Positions 9,069-18,120 of a stretch of 64,000 bases of DNA are shown piece after piece. Location of the stretch: NCBI GenBank assembly GCA_964637565.1, contig CAZWTY010000001.1, forward strand, positions 62,001 through 126,000, written 5' to 3'. This stretch comes from DYJE01 sp964637565 (GTDB lineage Bacteria; Desulfobacterota; Desulfobacteria; Desulfobacterales; Desulfolunaceae). Within the stretch, counting starts at the first letter, position 1. The number at the start of each line of letters is the position of its first letter. Both the position numbers and the translations under genes were made by a program. The notes beneath the pieces were generated by a model. It was not told the origin of the DNA, made no database searches, and saw only the letters and a program-made list of their open reading frames with translations.

Positions 9069-10187
9069 CTACCTGTCGATTTCCGGAATGACCAGATCAA
9101 GGCTTCCCATGGCGGATACCAGGTCCGCGATGAGCATCCCCGTGCACATCTCTTCCAGCAGACTCAAATTTGAATACGAAGGCACCCTGATTTTAAGTTT
9201 GTAAGGAACCTCGCTGCCGTCCCCCACCAGGTAATACGTCAGGGCCCCGCGGGCCGTTTCAACGGAGAAGCTGCAATCCCCTTCCTGGAGTTTGACCTTT
9301 TTAGGCTTGGCCATGACCGGTCCCTCGGGGAGTTTGTCCAGGGCCTGCTCGATAATCCTCAGACTCTGTTCCATTTCAAGGATCCTCACCATGTATCGAT
9401 CCAGGGAATCTCCGTTTTTTCCGGTGGGAATATCGAAGTCGAAATGGGAATAAACCGAATACGGCTCACTTTTCCGGATATCGTAAGCGATTCCGGAGCC
9501 CCTCAACGTCGGACCCGTCACTCCGTAGCGCCTGGCCATATCCGCCGTGATAATGCCGATGTCCTTGGTGCGATTGATGAAAATCACGTTTTCCGTGACC
9601 AGATCGTTGTACATGGGAAGACGTTTTCTGAAATGATCGATAAAGGCCCGGGTTCTTTGAATGAACGTGTCGTCGATATCTTTCAGCACGCCGCCGGCCC
9701 TGAAGTAGCAGTAGGTGAGTCGTGAACCTGTGATGTCTTCAAGAGTGTCCAGAATGGTTTCACGGTCATCGAAGGCGTAAAGAATCGGGGTGAAGGCCCC
9801 AAGATCGAGGACATAGGCCCCGATGCCCAGAAGATGACTGGAGATCCGGTTCAGTTCGGAGGTGATCACCCGGATGTATTCGGCCCGCTCTGGGACCTCG
9901 ATACCTGCCATCCGTTCGATCAGGGCCACATAGCCATGGTTGAACGGCATGGCGCCCACGTAATCCATACGGCCCGTGTTGGGATAAAAACCAGGCCAAG
10001 CACGGGATTCGGCCATTTTTTCCTGCATTCTGTGGCCATAACCCAGAACAGGATCGATTCCCATGGCGTATTCCCCGTCCATCTCGAGAATCACCCGCAG
10101 AACCCCGTGGGTCGCAGGATGCTGGGGACCCATGTTCAGAAGGAAACGATGCTTGTCGCTGGTTTGAAATTTGGTCGTCGTTGCCAT
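9069..10187 (-). CDS. nuoD: NADH-quinone oxidoreductase subunit D (49 kDa)
   Basis: Quinone-site subunit of the peripheral arm. 372 residues, on the short side but complete, with GPQHPATHGVLR near the N-terminus (the His-loop at the quinone site) and the terminal SLDLVIPEIDR typical of NuoD. The start is ATG 10187 because GGAGAG lies about 6 nt upstream; the GTG one codon earlier is less likely. It is a separate gene from nuoC, not a NuoCD fusion. Confidence 0.96.
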   Translation of the reverse strand: MATTTKFQTSDKHRFLLNMGPQHPATHGVLRVILEMDGEYAMGIDPVLGYGHRMQEKMAESRAWPGFYPNTGRMDYVGAMPFNHGYVALIERMAGIEVPERAEYIRVITSELNRISSHLLGIGAYVLDLGAFTPILYAFDDRETILDTLEDITGSRLTYCYFRAGGVLKDIDDTFIQRTRAFIDHFRKRLPMYNDLVTENVIFINRTKDIGIITADMARRYGVTGPTLRGSGIAYDIRKSEPYSVYSHFDFDIPTGKNGDSLDRYMVRILEMEQSLRIIEQALDKLPEGPVMAKPKKVKLQEGDCSFSVETARGALTYYLVGDGSEVPYKLKIRVPSYSNLSLLEEMCTGMLIADLVSAMGSLDLVIPEIDR

Positions 10188-10205
10188 CACATTCTCTCCG
10201 GACGT

Positions 10206-10718
10206 TTATTCTTCTTTCGTTTTTTTGGCAGGTTTCTTTTCAGCGTCCTCACCTGACTTCCTGGTAATCGTTTCCACGCTCACCAGTTTTTCCGCACTTT
10301 TAAGCAGGGGTTTCAGGTCCGCGTCCTCCTCACTGAGAAGCAGAGTTCTCAGATCATGATGGCCTGTGAACACCACACCGTAAAAATCATGGGTTTCACG
10401 TTCATGCCAGTCGGCTCCCTGATAGATGTCGGAAATCGTCGGAATCTCGCCCTTGTCATCTGTCATGGCTTTGGCGTTAACCCTCAGGGTCTCGTCAAAA
10501 TGGGCGAACTGGTAGACAATCTGAAAACCGGACGTCACATGGACCGCAGTGACAAAATCCAGAAAAAAACCGGCGTCGAGCATGGCACGTGCAAAATCCC
10601 TCACCTGGTTTTCGTTGAGTCTTGCTTCCACATGGTACCCGCGTTTCAGGTAGTCGACCTCATCGACCTGGAAAGGGGCGGCTTTCAATTTTCCGATGAC
10701 ACTGGTCTCTGAACTCAT
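10206..10718 (-). CDS. nuoC: NADH-quinone oxidoreductase subunit C (30 kDa)
   Basis: Peripheral arm subunit (170 residues) that docks on NuoD. The conserved segment with IPTISDIYQGADWHERETHDFYG is seen in part as GADWHERETHDFYGV. The C-terminal tail is lysine-rich (KKPAKKTKEE). It overlaps the nuoB stop by 4 bp and is followed by nuoD after 18 bp. Confidence 0.95.
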   Translation of the reverse strand: MSSETSVIGKLKAAPFQVDEVDYLKRGYHVEARLNENQVRDFARAMLDAGFFLDFVTAVHVTSGFQIVYQFAHFDETLRVNAKAMTDDKGEIPTISDIYQGADWHERETHDFYGVVFTGHHDLRTLLLSEEDADLKPLLKSAEKLVSVETITRKSGEDAEKKPAKKTKEE

Positions 10719-11308
10719 ATCTTGATCATCTCCGGTTTCTCAGGCATCTTCCTCTGGGGCCAGGGATGGCGGCCACCTGTGATTTTTTCCTGGAGTTTCA
10801 GGATTCCCTCGATCAGGGCTTCCGGTCTCGGAGGGCATCCGGGAATGTAGACATCCACGGGAATCAGACGGTCCACGCCTTCGATGACGTTGTAGTTCTC
10901 TTCGACGGCAAAGGGTCCACCAGAAATGGCGCAGTTCCCCATGGCAATCACCCACTTGGGCGATGGCATCTGTTCATAAAGGGTGATGACGGCCGGGGCC
11001 ATTTTCTTGTTGACGGTACCGGAAACAATGAGAAGGTCGCACTGACGGGCTGAGGGCCTGAACACTTCGGCCCCGTACCGGGCCATATCGATTCTGGCCA
11101 TACCGGTGGCCATCATCTCGATGGCGCAGCAGGCCAGACCGAAGGTCATGGGCCACAGGGAATTGGCCTGGCAGACCTTGAGAACCTTGTCGGTCAGGAG
11201 GAGCTGACCGAGAAGAGCGCCCTCGCGTTCCACAGCCCCCCGTTCATACTCTTCCCGCAGACTCTGCGTGAAAGCGTTAATCGGTTTTATCTTATTTTCC
11301 TCTCCCAC
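10715..11308 (-). CDS. nuoB: NADH-quinone oxidoreductase subunit B
   Basis: Subunit holding the terminal 4Fe-4S cluster N2 next to the quinone site. The cluster cysteines are visible in GLACCAIEMMATG, MGNCAISGG and IPGCPPRPEAL. 197 residues. The start is a GTG at 11308 with GGAG 8 nt upstream, which makes the gene overlap nuoA by 22 bp; there is no other good start before the conserved core. Confidence 0.95.
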   Translation of the reverse strand: MGEENKIKPINAFTQSLREEYERGAVEREGALLGQLLLTDKVLKVCQANSLWPMTFGLACCAIEMMATGMARIDMARYGAEVFRPSARQCDLLIVSGTVNKKMAPAVITLYEQMPSPKWVIAMGNCAISGGPFAVEENYNVIEGVDRLIPVDVYIPGCPPRPEALIEGILKLQEKITGGRHPWPQRKMPEKPEMIKI

Positions 11309-11682
11309 GTGAAAACTCCTTTGACCCAGGCATAAATGATGGCCAGTGACAAAATACCCACAAAAATAAACAGTTCAGAGATTCCCCTGACCACACTCAC
11401 CGTATCCGTATTGAAGACCGTCGCGACGGGGAACAGATAGAGGACGTCCACGTCGAAGGCCAGAAATATCAGGGCGTAAAGGTAATAGGAAATTCCGAAC
11501 CTGTAATCCCACATCTGCTTGAAGGGGGGGACACCGCACTCGTAAGCCTGAAACGACCGTTCAAACTCCACGGTTTTCGGACGGATATAATAGGAAATGA
11601 TAAAAGGTACCAACACGGCAAACGTCCCCCCTGCCATGAAAAGTACAATATACATGTAATCAATGAGGCAACTTTCAGTCAT
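11287..11682 (-). CDS. nuoA: NADH-quinone oxidoreductase subunit A
   Basis: Three-helix membrane subunit of complex I and first gene of the operon, 131 residues. Family motifs: YECGVPPF and the FLAFDVDVLYLFP helix. I place the start at 11682 (MTESCLIDYMY) because GGGAGG lies 8 nt upstream; the open frame runs further up without a ribosome site. The 206-bp gap to rluD contains a TATAAT-like hexamer (minus strand, near 11810) whose TTGACT partner is only 14 bp away, so I do not call a promoter firmly. No nuoE, F or G is present. Confidence 0.93.
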   Translation of the reverse strand: MTESCLIDYMYIVLFMAGGTFAVLVPFIISYYIRPKTVEFERSFQAYECGVPPFKQMWDYRFGISYYLYALIFLAFDVDVLYLFPVATVFNTDTVSVVRGISELFIFVGILSLAIIYAWVKGVFTWERKIR

Positions 11683-11888
11683 CCAAATGACCTCCCATTC
11701 CTTATGGACGAAACAGTTAGCCCGTCCTATCGAGTGAATCCAGTTGTGACATGCTGATATGGCAGGCGAAGAAAATCCGCCTTGCAACAAAAACGGATTT
11801 CGAGACACTATTATAAAGAAAAGGCCATAAGTCAAGCTGTTTTTGACCCAGTTTCCCTTCAAAAATTTAAAAAATGTCGCGCTCTTTT

Positions 11889-12926
11889 CTACTTGATTGT
11901 TTTACTTGAGAATCGAAAAACATCGTCCAAAGACCCGATGGAGTCCATGTTTTTTTCGAGTTTTCCGATGAGAGTGGCCATGTCTTCTGGAACCGGCGCC
12001 GTAAAGACCAAGGGTTCACCGGTGGCCGGGTGTTGAATCTCAAGACTGAAAGCATGAAGCATCTGGCGTTCCGCCTCGCCCAGAATCTTACGCTCGGTTT
12101 CGAGAATTTGAGTGACCCGTGTTTTCCGGGGAAGCTGGTAAACCGCGTCTCCGACAACCGGATGCCCCATGGAAAGGCAGTGGACGCGGATCTGATGGGT
12201 TCTTCCCGTTTTGATATCGCAGCGTACCAGGGTGGACAGGCCGAACCGTTTTTCCACACAGTAGTGTGTCAGGGCGTGTTTTCCACGTGGACTCTGGACG
12301 CTCATCTTCTTTCGGTCAACACTGTGACGCCCGATGGGGGCATCGATCATCCCCGAATCGGCAGATAACCGTCCATGGACAAGGGCAAGATACTCTTTTT
12401 TGACATGCCGGTCGTGAAAGGACTGGGCCAGACTCAGGAGCGTCTTGTGGTCCTTGGCCACCACCATGACTCCGGACGTGTCCCGGTCAAGCCTGTGTAC
12501 GATTCCGGGGCGGCAGTCTTCCTCTCTGCAACCGATTTCAGGGAAATGGTGAAGCAGGCCGTTGACCAGGGTCCCCTCCCAGTTTCCAGGGGCCGGATGG
12601 ACCACAAGCCCAGGTTGTTTGTTAATGACCACTAGATACTCATCTTCGTAGATGATTTCGAGGGGTATATCTTCGGGACTGAAAAGGTGGGATTCTTTCG
12701 GAGGAACACTTCCCGAAACCGTTTCTCCCGATTTCACCCTGCTGGAAGGTTTCTTCACAGACCCGTTGACTCGGATAGCTCCATCACCGATCAGGTCACT
12801 GATCCGGGATCTCTGGACTCCGGAGAGTTTTTCCGTCACAAACAAATCAAGGCGCTTACCTGTGTCATCGTGGTCGACAACGAAGGTAAAAGCGCCTTGT
12901 TCGATTTTTTCAGCCGTTTTGTCCAA
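11889..12926 (-). CDS. rluD: RluD-family 23S rRNA pseudouridine synthase
   Basis: Converts uridines of 23S rRNA to pseudouridine. 345 residues: an S4 RNA-binding domain (about 20-75) followed by the RluA-type catalytic domain with PGIVHRLDRDTSG, where the first aspartate of RLD (about residue 147) is the catalytic one. The start is a TTG with no clear ribosome site, 14 bp after carD ends, so translation may be coupled to carD. Assignment to RluD rather than RluC or RluA is by length and the S4 domain; the exact target uridines are inferred. Confidence 0.85.
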   Translation of the reverse strand: MDKTAEKIEQGAFTFVVDHDDTGKRLDLFVTEKLSGVQRSRISDLIGDGAIRVNGSVKKPSSRVKSGETVSGSVPPKESHLFSPEDIPLEIIYEDEYLVVINKQPGLVVHPAPGNWEGTLVNGLLHHFPEIGCREEDCRPGIVHRLDRDTSGVMVVAKDHKTLLSLAQSFHDRHVKKEYLALVHGRLSADSGMIDAPIGRHSVDRKKMSVQSPRGKHALTHYCVEKRFGLSTLVRCDIKTGRTHQIRVHCLSMGHPVVGDAVYQLPRKTRVTQILETERKILGEAERQMLHAFSLEIQHPATGEPLVFTAPVPEDMATLIGKLEKNMDSIGSLDDVFRFSSKTIK

Positions 12927-12940
12927 AATAGATCGTAAAA

Positions 12941-13456
12941 CTAACAGACAGGTTTTTCGAACAACGACTCGATTTCGGCCATCATTTCTTTCTCACTCAT
13001 GTCCTTGGCCGTGCAGAGTTCTTTGAGAAGTAGGCTCTGGGCCGTATCGAGGAGTTTTCTTTCCCCGAAAGAGAGGTCCTTCGTAAGACGCAGCAGGAAA
13101 AGGTCACGAAACACTTCAGCCACGTCGAACAGGGAGCCTGTCTTGATTTTGTCCATGTACTCGCGGTAACGCCTGTTCCAGGTCTGGTTGTCCACGGAAC
13201 AGTCCTTCTTCTTCGTGATGATTTCGTAGACTTTCGGGATATCCTTTTCTCCGATCAGACTTCTCAGACCGACGGACCTGACGTTGTTCGTCGGAATCAT
13301 TATGACCATTCCGTTTTCAAGAACCTTCATAATGTAAAAATCCATATCCGACCCACCGATTTCCCGGGATTCTATGGATTCAATCCGTCCAACACCATGG
13401 GCCGGATAGACTGCCAGATCACCCACCTGAAACTCTCTTGCCAATTCCTGTGCCAT
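12941..13456 (-). CDS. CarD family transcriptional regulator
   Basis: RNA polymerase-binding regulator of the CarD/CdnL family, 171 residues. The N-terminal Tudor-like RNA polymerase-interaction domain starts FQVGDLAVYPAHGVGRIESI, and the helical C-terminal domain follows (from about residue 70). The start at 13456 (MAQELAREF) has AGGTGG upstream; the frame extends further but without support. A good promoter (13616-13644) lies about 150 bp upstream. Followed by rluD after 14 bp. Confidence 0.9.
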   Translation of the reverse strand: MAQELAREFQVGDLAVYPAHGVGRIESIESREIGGSDMDFYIMKVLENGMVIMIPTNNVRSVGLRSLIGEKDIPKVYEIITKKKDCSVDNQTWNRRYREYMDKIKTGSLFDVAEVFRDLFLLRLTKDLSFGERKLLDTAQSLLLKELCTAKDMSEKEMMAEIESLFEKPVC

Positions 13457-13615
13457 TTTCACCACCTGTGAGAAACGCCGAAGTAGCCCTATCCCCTGCA
13501 TAGGATCAGCTCCACGCATTTAATGAACAAACATGAACATTATCGAGGATTCGAGAAAGATCTTCGTGCCGCACTCATAAATTGTATTAATAAGACCACG
13601 ATCAAACACCCGATT

Positions 13616-13644
13616 GTTATATCACAGGTGAACATTTCGTTCAA
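13616..13644 (-). promoter_or_regulatory. Sigma70-type promoter of carD
   Basis: Read on the minus strand: TTGAAC, a 17-bp spacer, then TATAAC. Both boxes are close to consensus and the spacing is ideal. It sits directly beside the hppA terminator and points to carD, with an untranslated leader of about 150 nt. Confidence 0.6.
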
Positions 13645-13676
13645 TAAAAAAAGGGGTGTGGAAAACCACACCCCTT
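13644..13676 (-). terminator. Rho-independent terminator after hppA
   Basis: An 11-bp perfect stem (GGGGTGTGG core) with a 4-nt loop, followed on the minus strand by seven T in TTTTTTTATT. It lies 41 bp downstream of the hppA stop. Confidence 0.9.
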
Positions 13677-13716
13677 GGGTCACTCAGATCGACGACCTGA
13701 TAAAATCAGATCACGA

Positions 13717-15738
13717 TTACCCGATGAAGGGAACGAGAAGAAGCGCAACAACGTTGAGGATCTTGATCATCGGGTTGATAGCGGGACCGGCAGTGTCTTT
13801 GTAGGGGTCGCCTACGGTGTCACCGGTAACGGCTGCTTTGTGGGCATCGCTGCCTTTTCCGCCGTAGTTTCCGCTTTCGATGTATTTTTTAGCATTGTCC
13901 CATGCGGCACCACCGGTGGTCATGGAGATACCCACGAAAAGACCGGTTACGATACTGCCGATGAGGAGACCGCCGAGAGCTTCCGGCCCAAGAACGAAAC
14001 CCACGATGACGGGAACGACAACGGGGAGAAGAGCAGGAATCATCATTTCGGAAAGAGCGAACTTGGTGACGATGTCAACACATGCTGCATAGTCGGGTTT
14101 CGCGGTACCTTCCATGATGCCGGGGATTTCTTTGAACTGACGACGAACTTCCTTAACAACGGCGTGACCAGCCTTACCAACAGCTTTCATAGCCATGGCG
14201 CCGAACAGGTAGGGAAGAAGACCGCCGATGAAGAGACCGATGAGAACGTCAACCTGAGAAAGGTCGAAGGTCAGTTTGGCACCGGTATGAGCGAACTCCT
14301 GGGTGTAAGCTGAAAAGAGAACCATAGCGGCCAGAGCGGCGGAACCAATGGCGTAACCTTTGGTTACAGCTTTGGTGGTGTTGCCCACTGCGTCGAGGGG
14401 ATCGGTAACAGCGCGGACAGCTTCGTCCATTTCAGCCATTTCAGCGATACCGCCGGCATTGTCAGTGATGGGACCGTAAGCGTCGATCGCGATAACCATA
14501 CCGGTCATGGAGAGCATGGAAACGGCGGCGATGGCGATGCCGTAGAGACCTGCATAGTAATGAGCGGTGTAGATGGATGCGCAGATCGCGAGAACGGGAG
14601 CAGCAGTAGATACCATACTTACAGCAAGACCAGCGATCATGTTGGTGCCGTGACCGGTGGTGGAAGCTTCGGCGATACCTTTAACAGGAGAGTAGATGCC
14701 GGTGTAGAACTCGGTGATGACAACGATCACAACGGTGAGTACAAGACCGACAAGGGCACTCGAGTAGAGCTGAGCCACGGTGTAGTCGCCGATGTTGCCG
14801 ATGTTTTTGAACGCGAAGAAGAAAGCTGCGGCAGCGATGATGGCAGCGCCGAACTGACCTTTGTAAAGAGCACCCATGATGTAGTCATCGTTTTCACCAA
14901 GACGAACAAAGAACGTCGCGATGGCGGAAGCGATGATGGAGATGGCGCCGAGTACAAGGGGAAGTACCACAGCCATGTTTTCCTTCGGGAAAAGAATCTG
15001 ACCAAGAACCATGGCAGCAACGGTGGTTACAGCGTAGGTTTCGAAAAGGTCAGCAGCCATACCGGCGCAGTCACCCACGTTGTCGCCCACGTTGTCGGCG
15101 ATGGTGGCGGGGTTTCTGGGGTCGTCTTCAGGAATACCGGCTTCAACTTTACCCACGAGGTCGGCACCAACGTCTGCACCTTTGGTGAAGATACCGCCGC
15201 CGAGACGGGCGAAGATGGAGATCAGGCTGCCGCCGAAACCGAGGGCCACGAGAGCCACGTTGATTTCTTTTGCTTCAACGCCTTCAGCAACGAGGAAGGT
15301 GTAGAGACCGGCACACACGGTCAGAGCAAGACCGGCAACGATCATACCGGTAACGGTACCGCCTTTGAAAGCCATTCTGAGACCGGCGTTCAAACCGTGA
15401 CGTGAAGCTTCTGCCGTTCTGACGTTGGCGATAACGGAAACGCGCATTCCGATGTAACCAGCCATGAAAGAAGCGATGGCACCGATCACGAAACCGGCTG
15501 TGGCGTAAAGGCCGTAACCAGGAGCGAAATAAATGATGGCAGCGAGAACGATACCGGCTGCACCCATGCTTTTCGCCTGTCTGTTCAGATAGGCGATGGC
15601 GCCGGCTTTAACGGCGTCAGCAATTTCGTTCATTCTTTCGTTACCTGCAGGAGCTGCCTTTACGACGATTGCCATGGCGATTGCGAAAGCTACGCCGGCA
15701 AGACCCGCATAAGTACACAACAACGGTAGATTTTCCAT
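13717..15738 (-). CDS. hppA: Membrane-bound ion-translocating pyrophosphatase
   Basis: Integral membrane enzyme that hydrolyses pyrophosphate and pumps ions, saving energy from biosynthetic PPi. 673 residues with many helices and the family PPi-binding signature (KGADVGADLVGKVE; DNVGDNVGDCAGMAADL). The GNTTKAVTKG segment has lysine and threonine at the two positions that, by published family work, mark potassium-independent H+-pumping enzymes. The second ATG (15738) is chosen because GGAGG lies 5 nt upstream of it and inside the longer frame. Starts 41 bp after pth ends; a terminator follows. Confidence 0.95.
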   Translation of the reverse strand: MENLPLLCTYAGLAGVAFAIAMAIVVKAAPAGNERMNEIADAVKAGAIAYLNRQAKSMGAAGIVLAAIIYFAPGYGLYATAGFVIGAIASFMAGYIGMRVSVIANVRTAEASRHGLNAGLRMAFKGGTVTGMIVAGLALTVCAGLYTFLVAEGVEAKEINVALVALGFGGSLISIFARLGGGIFTKGADVGADLVGKVEAGIPEDDPRNPATIADNVGDNVGDCAGMAADLFETYAVTTVAAMVLGQILFPKENMAVVLPLVLGAISIIASAIATFFVRLGENDDYIMGALYKGQFGAAIIAAAAFFFAFKNIGNIGDYTVAQLYSSALVGLVLTVVIVVITEFYTGIYSPVKGIAEASTTGHGTNMIAGLAVSMVSTAAPVLAICASIYTAHYYAGLYGIAIAAVSMLSMTGMVIAIDAYGPITDNAGGIAEMAEMDEAVRAVTDPLDAVGNTTKAVTKGYAIGSAALAAMVLFSAYTQEFAHTGAKLTFDLSQVDVLIGLFIGGLLPYLFGAMAMKAVGKAGHAVVKEVRRQFKEIPGIMEGTAKPDYAACVDIVTKFALSEMMIPALLPVVVPVIVGFVLGPEALGGLLIGSIVTGLFVGISMTTGGAAWDNAKKYIESGNYGGKGSDAHKAAVTGDTVGDPYKDTAGPAINPMIKILNVVALLLVPFIG

Positions 15739-15779
15739 TCTTACCTCCATAAAATTGTTAATAAGTTAAACCACTGTCA

Positions 15780-16361
15780 CTATCTCAAACAATTAAAATT
15801 GTTCATAGCCGCTGTTAATCCTTTGGTGACAACAGTGACAACCACCTGACCGGCCGTATCAACCACTCTGTCCATGACTTCTGCTTCTTCTGCAGTAAAT
15901 CGTCCCAGAACATGGCCTGTCACGTCTTTTTCTCCTTCAGGACGACCGATGCCGATCCGAAGCCGGGGGAAATCACGCGTTCCAAAGGAATCAATCAGAG
16001 ATCTTATGCCATTGTGACCCCCGTGCCCCCCCTTTTCCTTTAATTTGATCCGTTCAAACGTGAGATCGATATCGTCGTAGACGACCAACAGATCCTCACT
16101 TGTCAGTCCCATATAATCAGCGAGTCTTCTTATCGGTAACCCGCTTCTGTTCATGAATGACATGGGTTTGGCCAGTATCACGTCGGCACCTTCCATCGCT
16201 CCTTTTCCGTAGACAAGGTCGAATTTCTGCTTGGTCAGTGGAATTCCGAATTCACGTGATAGACGGTCGACAACCAGGAAACCGGCGTTGTGCCGGGTTT
16301 TTTCATATTTTTCTCCGGGATTGCCAAGTCCGGCAATCAGCGTTGTCTTTCTTTCCGCCAT
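15780..16361 (-). CDS. pth: Peptidyl-tRNA hydrolase
   Basis: Releases tRNA from prematurely dropped peptidyl-tRNA in the cytoplasm. 193 residues with the family motifs LIAGLGNPGEKYEKTRHNAGF (shown in part as GLGNPGEKYEKTRHNAGF, including the catalytic His), KPMSFMNRSG and GGHGGHNG. Four in-frame starts lie between 16361 and 16376 and none has a strong ribosome site; I chose the last (MAERKTTL). It follows rplY, a pairing common in bacteria. Confidence 0.93.
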   Translation of the reverse strand: MAERKTTLIAGLGNPGEKYEKTRHNAGFLVVDRLSREFGIPLTKQKFDLVYGKGAMEGADVILAKPMSFMNRSGLPIRRLADYMGLTSEDLLVVYDDIDLTFERIKLKEKGGHGGHNGIRSLIDSFGTRDFPRLRIGIGRPEGEKDVTGHVLGRFTAEEAEVMDRVVDTAGQVVVTVVTKGLTAAMNNFNCLR

Positions 16362-16429
16362 CATCAAACCCATCAAACGTCATGCTTGTTGTAAAAGATC
16401 GATTCACCCTCCCATCAGAAGATGCGAGG

Positions 16430-17026
16430 TTACTTGTCTCCACCCTCGTCCTTGGCGGATTTCGGCGCGACAATCGTGACAACCGTGAAATTGGTTTCCG
16501 AGGGGATCTCGATTCCCGGAATGTTGATATCTTTCACATGGATGGTATCGTTCATGCCGAGACCTGAGATATCGAGCCGGATGCTTTCAGGAATGTCCAG
16601 GGGAAGACAGAGGACCTCAAGTTCACGTCGGGCGACCTGGAGACTTCCACCCAGTTCAACACCCTTGGATTTTCCATATGTTTCCACGGGTACCAGAACG
16701 TTGACCTTTTTATTAAGGTCGATTTCAAGAAAATCGGCATGAAGCAGCTCTTTTGAAAGAGGGGCCAGCTGGACATCTTTCACGATGGCCGGGCATTTCT
16801 TCTGTTCCACACCCTGGTCATCTGTCACAGACAGGTTGACGAGAACCTTGGCGCTCTCTCTTTTTTTGAATGCGGTTTCAAAGGCTTTCTGATCCACCGA
16901 AATTTTCACGGGCTCCGTCTGGGGTCCGTAAAGAATGGCGGGGAAGGCGCTGTTTCTCCTGATCTGACGGGCTACACCCTTCCCTGTACTGTTTCTTATA
17001 TTTGCTTTCAGCTCGAAAAGTTCCAA
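16430..17026 (-). CDS. rplY: 50S ribosomal protein L25/Ctc
   Basis: 5S rRNA-binding ribosomal protein of the long Ctc type, 198 residues: the L25 domain (about 1-90, with KGVARQIRR and FPAILYG) and the TL5/Ctc C-terminal beta domain. The start is a TTG at 17026 (read MELFELKANIR) because GAGGAGG lies 8 nt upstream; that ribosome site would be inside the gene if a longer frame were used. Sits between prs and pth. Confidence 0.92.
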   Translation of the reverse strand: MELFELKANIRNSTGKGVARQIRRNSAFPAILYGPQTEPVKISVDQKAFETAFKKRESAKVLVNLSVTDDQGVEQKKCPAIVKDVQLAPLSKELLHADFLEIDLNKKVNVLVPVETYGKSKGVELGGSLQVARRELEVLCLPLDIPESIRLDISGLGMNDTIHVKDINIPGIEIPSETNFTVVTIVAPKSAKDEGGDK

Positions 17027-17062
17027 AAGATTATCCTCCTCAATCACAAAACATTAAAACGT

Positions 17063-18004
17063 TCATATAAACAATGTGGTCACCGAATCCCCGCGGTGAC
17101 TCCTGATAATCGCTTCACCCACAAGAGGTGCGATGGACATGACTTTGATCTTGTCACATCTGGCCGCCTCGTCGCTCAACGGGATGGTGTCTGTGGTGAC
17201 AAGGGTCTTCAAGGCCGAAGCTTCAATCCGTCCGACGGCGGGGCCTGACAGGACAGCATGGGCGCAACAGGCGTGAACCTCTTTGGCCCCCTTCTCGCTG
17301 ATGGCGTTGGACGCCTCGGTCAGAGTTCCGGCCGTATCCACCATATCATCGAGAATGATGGCGATTTTGTCCGCAACGTTGCCGATAACCGCCATGGCCT
17401 TGGCTTCATTGGGTTTGTCTCTTCTCTTGTCCACGATGGCGAGTCCCGCATCGAGCCTTTTGGCAAAGGCACGGGCTCGTTCCACCCCTCCTGCGTCCGG
17501 AGAGACCACCACAAGATCCGCCTCGTTGAAATTCTGACGGATATGTTCGATCAACACAGGGGCCGCGTAAAGATTGTCGACGGGAATATTGAAAAAACCC
17601 TGGATCTGCCCGGCATGGAGATCCATGGTAATCACACGGTTTGCACCTGCGTTCGTGAGAAGGTCCGCCACGAGCTTGGCTGAAATAGGCACACGGGGCG
17701 CGACTTTCTTGTCCTGACGGGCATATCCGTAATAAGGAACAACGGCGGTAATGCGGGATGCCGACGAGCGCCTCATGGCGTCGATCATCAGCAGCAGCTC
17801 CATCAGGTTGTCGTTCACGGGATTACAGGTGGACTGAATGACAAAAACGTCTTTCGAACGGACATTTTCCTTGATTTCTATCTGGATTTCACCGTCACTG
17901 AATCGATTGACCTTGGCGCTTCCAAGTTTCTTGAACAGATACTTGGACACCTTTTCCGCCAGGTCCGGATTGGAGTTACCGGCAAATATCGAAAGATCGT
18001 TCAT
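17063..18004 (-). CDS. prs: Ribose-phosphate pyrophosphokinase
   Basis: Makes PRPP from ribose 5-phosphate and ATP for nucleotide, histidine and tryptophan synthesis. 313 residues, the normal length, with the DLHAGQIQGFF segment, the PDAGGVERARAFAK stretch and the PRPP-binding DDMVDTAGTLTEA loop. The start at 18004 (MNDLSIFAGN) has AAGGGGA just upstream; the open frame continues upstream through the tRNA gene, which rules out longer starts. Order tRNA-Gln, prs, rplY, pth suggests one transcript with RNA processing. Confidence 0.96.
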   Translation of the reverse strand: MNDLSIFAGNSNPDLAEKVSKYLFKKLGSAKVNRFSDGEIQIEIKENVRSKDVFVIQSTCNPVNDNLMELLLMIDAMRRSSASRITAVVPYYGYARQDKKVAPRVPISAKLVADLLTNAGANRVITMDLHAGQIQGFFNIPVDNLYAAPVLIEHIRQNFNEADLVVVSPDAGGVERARAFAKRLDAGLAIVDKRRDKPNEAKAMAVIGNVADKIAIILDDMVDTAGTLTEASNAISEKGAKEVHACCAHAVLSGPAVGRIEASALKTLVTTDTIPLSDEAARCDKIKVMSIAPLVGEAIIRSHRGDSVTTLFI

Positions 18005-18041
18005 TTTCCCCTTATCCCGAATCATTATATTTTTATCACAA

Positions 18042-18116
18042 TGGCTGGGGCGGGAGGATTCGAACCTCCGAGTGCAGGAATCAAAATCCTGTGTCTTACC
18101 GCTTGACGACGCCCCA
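18042..18116 (-). tRNA. tRNA-Gln (anticodon TTG)
   Basis: 75 nt including an encoded CCA. The acceptor stem TGGGGCG pairs with CGCCCCA, the anticodon arm is CAGGA/TCCTG with loop TTTTGAT, giving anticodon TTG (CAA codons), and the T arm carries GGTTCGAATCC. It lies 4 bp after ispE ends and 37 bp before prs starts, so it is probably cut from a polycistronic transcript. Confidence 0.97.
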
Positions 18117-18120
18117 ATAT

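Noticed and set aside
11796..11830. TATAAT with TTGACT upstream of nuoA
   Set aside because: The spacer is only 14 bp, too short for a normal sigma70 promoter.
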